A stretch of 64,000 bases of DNA from NCBI GenBank assembly GCA_021399435.1, contig JAJTUP010000087.1, forward strand, positions 1-64,000. The letters are read 5' to 3'. The translations under genes and the position numbers were made by a program. Source of the stretch: Diaporthe sp. PMI_573. Taxonomy: Eukaryota > Ascomycota > Sordariomycetes > Diaporthales > Diaporthaceae. Under the pieces are notes generated by a model. It saw only the letters and a list, made by a program, of their open reading frames with translations. It searched no databases and was not told the origin of the DNA. Positions 44,340 to 56,738 of the stretch are shown one piece after another. The stretch's first letter is position 1, and each line of letters begins with the position of its first letter.

Positions 44340-46160
44340 ATGAGCGCTGCTACGTGGAAGACACAAGTTGCGCTGAAATTCACATCCCTCACATCAGCTA
44401 AAAATGTGACCTCTTTCGATGCCATCAATGATTCAGAGGTTCACCGGCACACCGACCAGAGGATTGCATGGTTGGTCGGGCTGAGCCTATTTGCGTATGC
44501 ACTCGTGGTGCTGAAGGAATTCGTCTTCGGCGTAAAGGCGCCCAAGGTGGGACGTCGATCTTTCTGGGAACCGAGATGGCTCATTGGACTACGGTTTGCG
44601 CGGAACAGTGCACCGATGGTTCTAGAAGGATACCAGAAAGTAAGCATCAGTCATCACTTGTCTATGACGGGCGGGATGGACAGGCTCAGTGGACAATAGA
44701 GGCTAATAGCAATGCGTAGTTCAAAGGCCACATGTTCAAAGTGATGCGCAACGACTCGGACATACTCGTGCTTCCTCCGAAATATGTCGACGAACTGCGC
44801 GACATGCCCGACGATAAGGTAAGTGCGACTGATGCAAACATCAAGAACATGGTCGGTCGTTACACCATCGGGAATATCAGCGTAATTCGGGACAGCGATC
44901 TCCATAGACGAACCCTTCAGCAGAAGTTGACACCTGCTCTTGGTACGCTGATCCCTCCGGTTAAAGATGAGCTTGTGTTCGCCCTCGAGGCCGAGGTCAA
45001 AGACTGCAAAGATTGGACACCAACTCACGTCACGCCGTTGATCATCAATATCGTGGCACGCGTCTCGGCACGTATCTTTGTCGGCCCTGAACTCTGCCGG
45101 AACGCAGAGTGGCTCTATACGAGTATTCATTACACCAGAAATATTGGGATTACTAGAAACCTGCTCCGTGTACTTCCTCCGGTGGTGCGTCCTGTGGTCG
45201 CGCGGCTATTACCCTCGTATTGGCGCATATATTCCAACCTATCGGCGGGTAGGCGGCTGCTGGGCCCCATCATTCTCGGTCGTCGCCGAAAGGCGGCTAA
45301 TGATCCTAAATGGGAGAAACCCAACGACTTTCTCCAGTGGCTGATAGATGGCGCAAAGCCTGAGGAGGGTGCTGTGAACGATCTGGTGCATCGGCAGCTC
45401 CTTGTTAGCCTCGGATCAATCCACACGACATCTATGATGTGCACACACTTTTTTTTCGACTTGTGCGCCCATCCAGAATACCTGGAACCTTTGCGAGAAG
45501 AGATGTCGTCTGTGCTGCGCGAGGACTGTGGTTTCAAGAAAACGACTTTGAACAGACTGCGCAAGCTAGACAGCTTTCTGCGCGAATCACAACGCATAAA
45601 CCCGCCTTTTACCTGTAAGTTCGAGACACACCCTACCGAGGTATTCGTGTCTCCTTTTCACGGTTCATTGACCCATGAACATTGCAGTGTCATTCCAGCG
45701 AGTGGTACGAGAGGACGTCACCCTGAAAGATGGAACTTGTCTTCCCGCTGGCACGCACCTCGCCATGCCGGCGGCCGCCATGGCCCATGACGAGGCCCTC
45801 CTGCCAGACGGTGGGAATCCAGAAGTCTTTGACCCTTTCCGCTACGAGCGACTGCGCCAGGATACGTCCAAGCCCGAAAACATACACAAGTTTCAGTTCG
45901 CCACAACTGATTCGGCCACTCTCCACTTTGGCCATGGAAAGTACGCTTGTCCGGGCCGCTTCTTCGCTAGCAACGAGATCAAGGTGATTCTTTGTCATTT
46001 GTTACTGCGTTACGATTTCAAGTTTCCGGAAGGGCAACAGCGTCCCAGGAACTGGAGTTATGAGGAGGCATTTTACCCGGACCCAACAGTGCCAGTCTTG
46101 ATGCGCCAGAGGCCTGCAGGTGAGCTGGCCCCTGACATTGCCGCCCTTGTTGGTGCCTAA
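44340..46160 (+). CDS. Cytochrome P450, CYP503/CYP68-type, ~555 aa
   Basis: This terpenoid-type fungal P450 resembles the ent-kaurene oxidase group of gibberellin clusters. The exons are 44340-44639, 44720-45614 and 45688-46160 (introns of 80 and 73 nt). A membrane anchor is 'WLVGLSLFAYALVVLKEFVF'. Diagnostic blocks include 'GYQKFKGHMFKV', 'VLPPKYVDELRDMPDDKVSA', 'LVSLGSIHTTSMMCTHFFFD' (I-helix), 'DSFLRESQRINP' (ExxR), 'FDPFRYERLRQ' and the heme loop 'FGHGKYACPGRFFASNEIKV'. All parts are present and in frame, so it should be active. Similarity to kaurene oxidase supports an early oxidation step on the diterpene hydrocarbon, but the exact substrate cannot be read from sequence. Confidence 0.88.
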
Positions 46161-46684
46161 GCCGGAACACACGAGACTCAAAACTCTGTACTATTGTCTT
46201 GTCCATTCTTCAATGTCATGGCCCATACCCATACACACACATCAGTCAGCATTTTGGGTGACCGGAGATCGACTCCGGACTGAAACTCGTATACACTGGA
46301 GAAAACAGGAAAAAGTTAGATTTGCTTAGATTATTCGTAGAATCTGATCACATTTCATCACGAATTATTTATGTTGGGTTGTTTCTGGATACGTTTTGGG
46401 CGATAAAGCGAGTTTCTGGAGGCTGGCAAACAGCTGTACTACAAATCGTCCAAAATCATATCTCCAATGTGACAGTCGTATTAAAATGCAAATGATGGAA
46501 GAATAAGTGCAATTAAGGATGAACTATTCACTCTGAAATTTAAACGATACGATCGGTCCGCATAATAACCGTCCTCCAGATATGAGATCGCGAACACGAA
46601 TCCATCGACGAGGACTTCCATACGCCCATCCAATGGACGAATTATATGTCCGATGATGAGAGATCGTTTATATGCGACTCGAGA
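46161..46684. other. Convergent 3' region, no gene
   Basis: This is the 3' region shared by the P450 on the left and the MFS gene on the right. AT-rich parts near 46320-46520 may hold polyadenylation signals. The ORFs have no features. Confidence 0.45.
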
Positions 46685-48741
46685 TTACTCTTCCTTTTGC
46701 GCTCGACGAGTCTTCTCCCCAATTCCGGCCCCAAGAGGTGGTGCCGCTTGTTCATTATTCGGGGCAATTTTGTTCCCTTCTTCAATGCTGCTGCTATTGG
46801 CGTCGGTGTGTACAGAGAGTGGTTTACGGCTACTGAACACGGCCACGATGAAAGCTAGCCCCGCGGTCCCGGCAGACAAGGCAAATGCGGCGTTGAGACC
46901 AGCCATGTAAGCGGCCAGGATGCCGGGCACCTCCTCTGCAGTAAAGACGGAGCGCAATTGAGCTGATCCGGTCGCAACCAGAGTCGCTGGGTTGACGCCC
47001 GGAGCACTGGTGCGAAGCTTGATGAGCACTTGGTTGAGAAATGCGCACTGAGCAGCTGCCAAGAAGAAAGCAGCGCCGACAGTCTGGAAAACTGAGTGGA
47101 AAATAGAGCGTAAGTCCGGATCCACGCTTGAGGAAGAAGAGAGTTAGAACTTACACAGTATAATGGCTGTCGCCGGCCCGATATCTCTCGGTGCTACCTT
47201 GTCTTGGACGATGATGATTGGGAGCTGGAATGAAAGACCCCATCCGATGCCCGCGACGAATTGGTAGCCAATCCACTTTCCAGCCGCAGAACCGATTCCA
47301 AGAGTATACAATAACGAACAGCCGACGGTGGCTAGAGCCGCACCGGCCAGCAATAAGGGCTTGGGCCCCGTCTTAGAGACGAACGCACTCGAGAGGAGTA
47401 TCGTGACAGACAGGGAGATGATCAGCGGCAGGTTGCGGACACCTGACATGGTAGCACTAACATCATCGATACTCTGGAAGTAGATGGGCAGGTAGTAAAT
47501 CACTGTAAAGTATGAGCCTGCCAAGAGTGCCGTATACAGCGAGTTGACCATCACGTTGCGATCGGCCATGAGCCTCGGCGGAATTGCAGCCCGCTCGCCT
47601 TGACGCCACTCCCAGGCGGCAAATACGACACCGATAGCGACGGAACCTACCAGAAGACCAATTACGGTACTTGAGGACCACGGCTTTGAGGAACCGGCGA
47701 AGTGCAGCGCCTGGACGAAAGACACAATGCCACCCATGACTAGAACGACGCCAACGGGGTCGACCTGCATCATTTTCTGCCGCAGCCCTGTCTCAGAAGG
47801 ATCGCTGTCTTGTGGAGGAATGCGGAGGAAGAAGACGATGAAAGGCACTGCAAGGGCCCCAATAGGAATATTGATATAGAAGCCTACATTCGATGCGTCA
47901 GCCTTCCCGCGCTCTCCATCTCCACAATATAGACTTGGACGCAATTCAAATCCAGCGGGGACGATGTACTCACACCACCTCCAAGTCACCTTATCAGCGA
48001 GCGCACCACCAATGAGAGGGCCTATAGCCGAAGACACGCCATTCGTTATGGCCGTGATGCCAGTAAAAGTAGCGAGATGCTTCGGCTCCACAACGAGAGC
48101 GATAACAGTGAAAGTGCCACTCGCAATTCCCGCAGCGCCGACTCCGGCCAGAGCTCGACCGATAATAAGGGCCGTTGAATTCGGGGCGGCGCCACACACG
48201 GCGCTCGCGGACTCAAATATGACGACGGCTACAAGAAATCCGACCTTGGGTGGAAAGTACTTGTACACTTTCCCCCAGGCCGATTGCGTGCCGCCCATAG
48301 TCATCATGAAGGCCGCGCCGTACCAGGAAACATCACCGAGCTCGTGAAAGTCATCCGTAATCTTGGGGATCGCTGTTGCTATGATGCTCTGTATATGTGT
48401 CGCAAGAAGCAAGCGTTAGCCTGGAATTAAATCCCATGTCAAACCTTACATAAATGGGAACGATTGAAACCAACCGTGTCGAGCAGGACCGTGAAGAAGG
48501 TCACGAGCAGAGAAGCCAAAATGAGGAACAGTCTCATGCCGTGAGCATATTTGGTCCCATCCACATCGCTTGATTCTTCAAGCGTCTTCCGGGTGTTTGT
48601 GGCCGAATCATGCTTGGCTTCATCCTCGTTACTGTTTCGAGCCAGTTTCTGGATCGGTTGGTTCAAAATTTCGGAAGTTGGAAGCGTGCTTGATGAACGT
48701 CTGCTCCCCTCTTCGAATCCTGGTTGTGATGTTACTTTCAT
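46685..48741 (-). CDS. MFS exporter of the DHA14 (14-TM) type, ~605 aa
   Basis: This is a plasma-membrane proton antiporter likely exporting the cluster product. The exons are 48741-48475, 48388-47974, 47883-47155 and 47091-46685 (introns of 86, 90 and 63 nt). The 90-nt intron is a multiple of three without stops; removing it gives the family-typical 'TWRWCFYINIPIGALAVPF'. The start is the ATG at 48741, because the open frame above it begins at TTG. A hydrophilic N-terminus precedes 'LFLILASLLVTFFTVLLDTS', then 'IIATAIPKITDDF' (motif D1), 'GRALAGVGAAGIASGTFTVI' (motif C) and about 14 hydrophobic segments. The C-terminus is polar. Divergent from the GGPP synthase gene. Confidence 0.9.
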
Positions 48742-49406
48742 ATTTCCCTTACGTCTTCGGGCACAGGTGGGTGAATGTTTTCTTTCGAGGACAGCCAATA
48801 CCAGCGGCCAGGTAATGACGGGCAAATGTGTAAACCGTGAGGCTCACTGGCTCGACGGATCAATCGCTTAACACCTTCACAGGGGTCCCAAACAATGTTT
48901 GGCGACTTACCCACCGAAAGTCACTTCGGCCTCCAAACCGGGCAGATCTTATTGGGTGGATCCAGGATGTCCAATAGGATATTTGCTGAGGCAACCTTGG
49001 AACCAATGTTTAAGATCGAAGCGCATGTGAACGCACGGAGTACCTAAGCAGACAGGGAATTGTTCGGCCGCTCCAAATTAGGCCTGGCCGAGAAAAGTTA
49101 AAGCGGGCATACCGTTGAAGCACTGTCAAGTCCAAGAAGTACCGAAAGATATTACAAACTTTGGTTAGTTGTAATGTATGAAAGTGTCTTTTGCTCTTTA
49201 ATCATCGAATTATGACTGTGTTTATCTGTTTTTAATGAGTGTAGTGGATCGTATTGATAAAGGCCATATGCATGAGTCTTGCGGGCCCCTGAACTTCGGG
49301 AGTCGTACGACCTTAAATGAACTTCCCCGATCCGCTCACAGGCCAGGTTCTATCCAAACTACTGTGTCACATTCTGTCCTCATATTCACATCCTTTATGC
49401 TACTAA
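48742..49406. promoter_or_regulatory. Divergent promoter, MFS exporter / GGPP synthase
   Basis: A 665-bp shared upstream region. It contains a perfect 10-bp palindrome GTCGTACGAC at 49302-49311, about 95 bp upstream of the GGPP synthase ATG. Several CGG-containing stretches (48929-48932 and around 49065-49093) could be Zn2Cys6 half-sites. Confidence 0.5.
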
Positions 49407-50600
49407 ATGGAATTTCTCAAAATGAAAACAGATACGCGGCCGTCTGCAACGTGGCCATCTCTGCCGAAAGTCCAAAAACGCAACAGGACCACAACAAGCC
49501 TAACCGAACAGCAATCAGCGAAGAGGGCACATCTCAACTATGCCAAGCTTCATTTACAACAAGTTCCTAGACAGCCTGTTTATAAGAGTCGAAATGATCT
49601 CATTGCTCAAAGTGACGACGAGTCTTCGGATATCGATACCACCAACTCGTCATCTTCCAGTAGCCCGGAACGATTTGCAGCTTCCGACCTGAACTTCTCT
49701 TGGGCTGAAGAAGAAGAAAAGGTCGTACTTGCTCCATATGACTACGTGGCATCCAACTCCGGCAAGGAGTTCAGGACTCTCATCCTAAATGCCTTCAACG
49801 TCTGGTTCGGGGTGCCCCCGGCCAGCCTGACCATCATCTGTGATGTGGTGCGCATGCTGCACACCTCTTCACTACTCATCGATGATATCCAGGACAACTC
49901 ATTACTACGGCGAGGGCGGCCCGTCGCCCACAGTATATACGGCATAGCACAGACTATCAACACGGGCAACTACGTGTATTTCCTAGCCGCCAGACAACTG
50001 AATAAGCTCCGCAACACGGAGGCTGCCCTTGATGTGTTCATGGCCGAGATGCTGAACCTTCATCGAGGACAGGGCCAAGAGTTGTACTGGCGTGACACAC
50101 TGAAATGCCCGACCGAAGACGAGTACCTCAAAATGGTGTCTAACAAGACTGGAGGCCTGTTCCGTATGGCCGTAAAGCTGATGCAAGCCGAGTCTCCAGC
50201 CGGGGCGAGGGCCATCGACTGCGACAAGCTGGTGCAATTGCTGGGACTAGTGTACCAGATTGTCGATGACTACAAGAATTTGACGGCTGTCGAATACACG
50301 ACGAGTAAGGGCTTCTGCGATGACTTGACCGAGGGCAAGTTTTCCTTTCCCGTTGTCCACAGCATCCAATCAAATCCAGCAGACCGCCGGTTGTTTCAAA
50401 TCTTAGCACAGAAGACTGCAGATATTGAGGTTAAAAAGCACGCTGTCAGCTATATGGAAAGTACAGGAAGTCTGTATTATACCAAGGAGGTGGTCGGTGT
50501 GTTGATCCGGAGGGCCAGGGACGAGCTAGGTGTAATTGACGAGGGGCGGGATAAGAACCACGAGCTGCATGCGCTGCTGGATAGAATGGCTCTGGATTGA
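49407..50600 (+). CDS. Geranylgeranyl diphosphate synthase, 397 aa
   Basis: This enzyme condenses IPP with allylic diphosphates to GGPP, the substrate of the CPS/KS enzyme nearby. A single intronless frame starts at ATG 49407, with a second in-frame ATG 15 bp on. Residues 1-100 are polar and Ser-rich, with an acidic run before the catalytic domain. The first aspartate-rich motif DDIQD is at 159-163 followed by 'LLRRG'; the second, DDYKN, is at 287-291. The small residues before the first motif ('LHTSSLLIDD') fit a C20 product. Location beside the diterpene synthase indicates a dedicated cluster copy, distinct from the housekeeping enzyme. It is convergent with the frameshifted P450. Confidence 0.93.
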   Translation: MEFLKMKTDTRPSATWPSLPKVQKRNRTTTSLTEQQSAKRAHLNYAKLHLQQVPRQPVYKSRNDLIAQSDDESSDIDTTNSSSSSSPERFAASDLNFSWAEEEEKVVLAPYDYVASNSGKEFRTLILNAFNVWFGVPPASLTIICDVVRMLHTSSLLIDDIQDNSLLRRGRPVAHSIYGIAQTINTGNYVYFLAARQLNKLRNTEAALDVFMAEMLNLHRGQGQELYWRDTLKCPTEDEYLKMVSNKTGGLFRMAVKLMQAESPAGARAIDCDKLVQLLGLVYQIVDDYKNLTAVEYTTSKGFCDDLTEGKFSFPVVHSIQSNPADRRLFQILAQKTADIEVKKHAVSYMESTGSLYYTKEVVGVLIRRARDELGVIDEGRDKNHELHALLDRMALD

Positions 50601-51062
50601 AAGCCGGCAGTGGTCCCAGTCTCATATTTCGTGTGGTGTTGTTCTAGTGATTGGACTTTTACGCGTGCAAGTTATCCATACATTCCGATTGATTTATAGT
50701 ACTGCGGGTTATTTAGTGCGTTTCTCTATGTTGTCGAAATACAATGGTTGATATCCTCGAGCATGGCTCTCAACACTTTTGAAACTTCTAATCTTGTCAA
50801 ATTTCAAGGTAAAATGCGAATTAGAGGAAGACAATATAATAGTCGCATTACACAATGATTTTATTGTATCTCTAATGGTACAGTACTATCTATCACTAAT
50901 GAAGAACTCTGTTCATGAAGAACTAAATTCATTTTCACAATCATCCAGTGCAATATCTGACAAAGCTGTCATGCTGGATTACACGAACAGGTACAGCATT
51001 TCCTCGGTTCGTCTGGTAGTCTCTACCTATCCATTTACCTCCACCTCTTTCCAGCGCCGCGT
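50601..51062. other. Convergent 3' region, no gene
   Basis: AT-rich 3' region between the GGPP synthase and the frameshifted P450. No ORF with domain features. Confidence 0.45.
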
Positions 51063-52839
51063 CTATTGAATTTCGTCTCGTGGGACAAAAACGAGCTTCT
51101 GTCGAGGGTCTGGTCGGACCAGGCCACCCTTGTAGAGGTTCTTGGGACGGTCCGTTTGACCAGGCGGGAAGGAGATGTCGTACTTGAGCAGGACGTTGGC
51201 CAGCACGACCTTGATCTGCACGCCGGCAAAGAAGCGACCGGGACAGGCATTCTTGCCCTGACCAAATGCGAGACTTTCGGGCCCCGTCGAGGCGAACTGG
51301 TGGCGGTTCGCATTCTTTCCACCCTCCATTCTTCGGTCATAGAAACGATATCCATCAAAGCGCTCTGGGTCCTCGTAAATGTCCGGGTCGCGAGCGACAG
51401 AATCGCTTGGCATTGTGATATAAGTGCCCGCGGGAAGAGTGGTGCCATCCTCGAAACGCAGAGGCCGAGCCACCTTGCGGTTGAAAGTCATTAGTACGGC
51501 CTGGTTAAGCCGCTGTGACTCCTTCATGAAACTGTCGAGCTTCTTCATGCTGGCAATGGCCGATAGCGTCCAGCCGTGTTTGGCGACCACCGCGGTTACC
51601 TCGTCGCGAATCGGGCTGAACGTATTCTGGGTTGGCGCAGAGGTCGAACAGCGCGTGAATGGTCGTCGCTGCGCTGGTGTGTACCGCGGCGAGAGACATA
51701 AACAGCATGTTGTGCGACAAAACGTCAGGGTCCCGGTCACTACCACGCGCTGAGTCTGACATCCACTGCACCATATCCACCAGTTTCTCGCTTTCACCCT
51801 TTGTTTCAACCTGCTGCTGCTGCTGCTGCTGCTTCAGTGCAAGTCTTTGGGCGAACGTGGGTCCGAATGTCCTTTTGGCCGTATCCAGGTGACGCTTGAG
51901 TGTCCTGGTCCCTTCTAGCCACGGAGCGATCACGGGCCGTAGGAAAGCCGGGTAAGGTCGAAGCATGACGGCGAGGCTGACTACGTCCATTGAGTACAGG
52001 GCTGCCGTTTCGAGCCATTCAGTATTGCGGCTGGCTGCCTGTCCACCAAGCATCCTGGATCCAGTGGCTGCTATGATGCGGACCATGGTGTCGTAAGCCC
52101 TGATTTGAGTCTTGCCGGGTATGCGTTGAGCTAACCAGTAGCTGGCTTCCTCATGAATTGGCCCCATCAGGGTGTCTACATTGACCAATTTGGTATCATG
52201 TCAGCCCGTGCATACCATTTTCAGTCGGATTTATCACAAGAAAAGGGGGATTTACGAAGGTTCTGCGTCAGCTGGGCTTTGCAGACATCGATATGCAGAG
52301 GGCTCCGGAAGACCACATCAAGATTTGTTTGAGAACTGAGCAGTCTCTCGCTCAGCCCATCGGCCATGTCAAGAGCGTCTTCAGGCAGACTCTTGTTGAT
52401 CTCGTCGACATATTTAGGGCTTAGTACGACCCTCTCTACATTTAGAGTCTGTACTATAAACATGCCATTCTTGCTCTACGGAGTCACGTACTCGTCAGCT
52501 CAATTTTCCAAGACTGGCACATCCTTTCGCCGGCGGGAGACATACCATGCGGTATCCCTCATCAAGGATCCTTCGCCCGTTGACCTTGAAGTCTCTTTTC
52601 GCTTCAGTCAGGCCTAAGCCCAACCAGCCAGGCCCCTTGCCAGCTCGGGGTAATCGGCTCAGGCTTGGACCTGTAATATACCAGAATATTCTACAGCAGA
52701 GAAAAATGAAGGCGATGGCGAGCCCGCCTGTGGATGCAACCAATGTCTTATGGCGTTCATGATCGCTGTCGAGGAGCGTATTCAGCCAAGTAGCCGCTTG
52801 GTGGCCATAACGGTCTGTCTCATTCATCACTGAACTCAT
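51063..52839 (-). pseudogene. Cytochrome P450, CYP503/CYP68-type, with frameshift
   Basis: This is a third-cluster P450 paralogous to those at 44.3 and 57.3 kb. The exons are 52839-52546, 52469-52256 and 52175-51063 (introns of 76 and 80 nt). The start is the ATG at 52839. The anchor 'LVASTGGLAIAFIFLCCRIF', then 'VVLSPKYVDEI' and the I-helix 'MSLAAVHTSAATTIHALFDL' lie in one frame. After 'CANPEYVQP' the expected continuation 'IRDEVTAVVAKHGW' is in another frame, implying one extra base near 51610-51618. Downstream the ExxR ('DSFMKESQRLNQ') and heme loop 'FGQGKNACPGRFFAGVQIKV' are intact. A CAG run encodes seven glutamines near 51812-51833. With the frameshift the protein would lack the heme site, so it is inactive unless the base is a sequencing error. 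Confidence 0.85.
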
Positions 52840-53670
52840 TGTTGTCGCCGTCCTCACATTGGCCTCCAGAGCATCTATGGTGTGTTGGCTTGGATGAGTT
52901 GGTGAGACAGATGAGGTCGAAATTGTACCATAGAACGAATAACTCCATTAATCATTCCTTCTGATCTGTCTTCCCATCTCACGTCCACATCTTTGCATAG
53001 TGGACCTAAAGGCTTTGTGACCCCTGCCAAGGCATCCGGCGCAGCCTTTTCAAGCCGACCGATGTCAACAGGGTCTGGCACCGGGAGCCCCCGTTTTGGC
53101 CAACCGATGCATGCGTCGCATGCCGAAGACCCCGACTACAGGGTGGGGCGAGCAAAGACCTGATTCAGGCAGACAGTAGGTAGTCACTGCTTTTTTTTCT
53201 CCTATGATTCTACTCATGCTCATGAGAAGAAGAAAAGAACATGGATAAATAATGCTGAAAAAAAAGAGTGAACAAGTGAATGCAGTCATGTATCCTACGT
53301 GTCAAGACAATTGTGGACATCAAGCATCTTGCAAGGACTGAATGTTGATAACGTAAGAATAAGAATATATCAAAGAACAACCCGTCACCTGACGAGTAAT
53401 TCAATCATGATAAAACTGAATTATATCTCTGCAGGGAAAGATTGTGAGTGGTGGGGCCTACGGAACTCTAGTCGTACTATAAAAACGAAGAGCCGCGTGC
53501 GTACAAAAGACTAACAAATTAGTTGCTATATATCCTTTCAACTCTGGCATTAGTGTACGGATATCTGCGAAAGGAGCTGCTGTTAATTCCGGTGCTTTGG
53601 TTGGCCCATTATCACCCGCTCTTATTTTCACAAGCTACATTGTCATTCTATCTCGAGGAACCCTAGGACC
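52840..53670. promoter_or_regulatory. Divergent promoter, P450 / diterpene synthase
   Basis: This 831-bp shared upstream region contains a perfect 15-bp inverted repeat, GCATGCGTCGCATGC, at 53109-53123. TATAAAAA at 53478-53485 lies about 190 bp upstream of the synthase ATG. The palindrome is a candidate site for a dimeric regulator. Confidence 0.6.
53109..53123. promoter_or_regulatory. 15-bp perfect palindrome, candidate operator
   Basis: GCATGCG-T-CGCATGC is symmetric about the central T. It sits near the middle of the divergent promoter, 548 bp from the synthase ATG and 270 bp from the P450 ATG. No protein binding is shown by sequence alone. Confidence 0.4.
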
Positions 53671-56600
53671 ATGGAGTTCAATGAGCACCTTGTGGGCGAG
53701 GCAAGGTCATTGGTTCAAAGAACCCTGCAGAACTATGACGAGCGCTATGGGTTCGGAACGATGAGCTGTGCGGCATATGACACAGCTTGGGTATCGCTCG
53801 TGACAAAGACAGTCGACGGGCATCAACGATGGCTCTTCCCTGAGTGTTTCCAGTTTCTCCTAGACACGCAGTCCGGTACTGGTGGCTGGGAAATCGGCAA
53901 CAGCGCACCCATCGATGGTATCCTCAACACTGCTGCTTCCTTGCTGGCTTTGAAGCGCCACGTTCGGCTAGGGATTGACGTTCTGCCTCAGTACGACGAG
54001 AAAGACCTGTCCGGACGTGCTGAAAGAGCATTGACGTCTTTGCGAATACAGTTAGGCGCTCTGGACGTGTCGACGACGGAACATGTGGGCTTCGAAATCA
54101 TCGTTCCGGCCATGCTCGACCTCCTCGAGGCGGAGGACCCATCCTTGGTGTTTGACTTTCCGGCACACAAACCACTGATGAGGATCCACGATGCCAAGAT
54201 GTCACGATTCCGACCTGAGTACCTCTATAGTGATCAGCCGATGACGGCGTTGCACTCGCTCGAGGCTTTCATCGGGAAAATAGACTTCGACAAGGTTCGA
54301 CATCACACGACACACGGATCGATGATGGGCTCGCCCTCGTCGACGGCCGCGTACCTGATGCACGCCTCCCAATGGGACGATGAGTCTGAGGCCTACCTGC
54401 GCCATGTCATCAAGCATGCAGCGGGCCAGGGCTCCGGTGCCGTTCCGAGTGCATTTCCTTCCACGCATTTCGAGTCTTCTTGGGTGAGCTTAAATTTCTA
54501 GATCTGGTTTTGAATCGTGATCTGACCGTATGTTCGTTGGCGCAGATCTTAACAACGTTGTTTCGAGCTGGCTTCTCAGCCGCTCATCTGGCATGCGACG
54601 AGCTACACAAACTGGTGGAGATCCTCGAGGGCTCTTTCAAAAGTGAAGGGGGCGCTATCGGGTACGGTACGTGCGGCTTTTCTCTGATTTTGCCATGACA
54701 GAGTGTTTCTCTGACTCCCATGATCGTAGCTCCTGGATTTCAAGCGGATGTGGATGACACTGCAAAGACCATTTCGACTTTGACTGTGCTTGGACGAGAT
54801 GCCAGTCCCCAGCAAATGATTAAAGTTTTTGAAGCCAACACTCACTTTCGGACTTATCCTGGGGAAAGAGATCCAAGCTTAACTGCCAACTGCAACGCGC
54901 TTTCGGCACTTCTTCACCAGCCAGACGTTAGAATGTACGGCAGCCAGATCCAGAAGATCACAAAATTTCTGTGCGACTACTGGTGGAAGAGTGACGGAAA
55001 GATCAAGGATAAGTGGAATACGTGCTACTTGTATCCTTCAGTCCTCCTCGTTGAGGTGCTGGTAGACCTGGTGTCCTTGTTGGAGCAAGGCAAGCTGCCT
55101 GACGTACTGGATCAGGAGCTTCAGTACAGGGTCGCCATAACACTATTCCAAGCCTGTTTGCGACCGCTACTCGATCAAGATTCTGACGGATCATGGAACA
55201 AGTCCATCGAGGCTACAGCCTACGGTATTCTGATTCTTACGGAGGCGCGGCGACTGTGTTTTTTCGAGCGTCTAAGTCAGCCCCTAAATGAGGCTATCCG
55301 ACGGGGAATTGCTTTCGCAGACTCATTCGGCGATGATGAGGCTCAACTGAACTATATCTGGATCGAAAAGGTCAGCTATGCATCTGTTCTTCTGACCAAA
55401 TCATACCTCCTCGCAGCACGGTGGGCAGCAAAGTGCCAGCTCGGCGCCTCCGTCGGATCCAGCCTCTGGACACCTCCGAGAGAGGGTTTGGACAAGCACG
55501 TCCATCTGTTCCACCAGGCGGAACTCTTCAGGTCGCTGCCGGAATGGGAGCTCCGTGCGTCCATGATTGAGGCAGCCCTGTTCACTCCGTTGTTGAGGGC
55601 GCACAGGTTGGACGTGTTTCCGCGCCAAGACGTCGGCGAGGATAAGTATCTGGATGTTGTGCCGTTCTTCTGGACGGCTGCGAACAACCGCGCTCGCACT
55701 TACGCGTCTACTCTATTTCTCTATGACATGTGCTTCATCGCCATGCTCAACTTCCAGCTCGATGAGTTTATGGAGGCTACGGCGGGCATCCTCTTCCGCG
55801 GCCATATGGACGACCTACGCCAGCTCATCCACGACCTGCTTGCCGAAAAGACGAGTGCCAACGCACTAGGCGAAAGTGATCAAAAGGCCATGAACGCCGA
55901 CTCTGGCATCGAGGAAGACGTTTCCATGAGCGACTCGTCGTCAGACGCCCCAGACCACAGCCCTGAATACGAGCTGGTCCTCTCGTCGCTCACGACCTTC
56001 ACCAAGCACGTCCTGAAGCATCCTTCAATCCAGTCGGCCAGTGCCTGGGACAAAACGCTCCTTGCACGTGAAATGAAGTCCTATCTCTTAGCCCATGTTC
56101 AACAGGCTGAGGACAGCACACCCTTGAGCGAGCACAAGAATCTCCCCCAACAAAATGGCATCACACGCGTCTCAACATCCACCACGACTTTCTTCAACTG
56201 GGTGCGGACGACCTCCTCGGACCACATATCGTGCCCTTATTCGTTCCATTTCGTCGCTTGCCACCTCGGCGCGGCGCTGAGTCCCAAGAGCAGCAACGGT
56301 GACTGTTTTCCCTCGGCCGGCGAAAAGTTCCTCGCGGCTGCCGTGTGCCGCCACTTAGCCACCATGTGCCGCATGTACAACGACTTAGGATCCGCGGAGC
56401 GCGATTCCGACGAGGGAAACTTGAACTCGCTCGACTTTCCCGAGTTCGCCGACCTCACAGAGAATGGTGGACTTGAGATCCAGAAAGCCGCCCTCCTCAG
56501 ATTGGCCGAGTTCGAGCGTGACTCATATCTCGAGGCTTTACGGAGACTCCAGGACGAAAGCACCCGCGTTCACGCGCGGACGGGCGGGGATGCAGCAAGA

Positions 56601-56738
56601 CTCAGCAGGCGGCGTATGGTCATCCTGGAATTCTTTGCGCAGCAGGTGGATTTGTATGGCCAGGTCTACGTTATTCGTGACATCTCCGCCAGGATTCCAA
56701 AGAACGAGGTTGAGAAGAAAACTGGAGGGCTAATCTGA
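53671..56738 (+). CDS. cps/ks: Bifunctional diterpene synthase, CPS/KS type, 980 aa
   Basis: This enzyme cyclises GGPP first to a copalyl-type diphosphate (class II site) and then to a tetracyclic or related diterpene (class I site). The exons are 53671-54483, 54546-54666 and 54730-56738 (introns of 62 and 63 nt). The class II motif DVDD is at about 318-321, and a QxxDGSW block ('QDSDGSWN') at about 461-468. The class I Asp-rich motif is DEFME (about 656-660), the DExxE variant usual in fungal CPS/KS. The second metal motif 'NDLGSAERD' and the following '[10 protein letters not shown]' (about 862-883) also match fungal CPS/KS. All catalytic motifs are present and the length fits the family (about 950). 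ent-Kaurene is the most common product, but the exact skeleton cannot be inferred. Confidence 0.94.
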
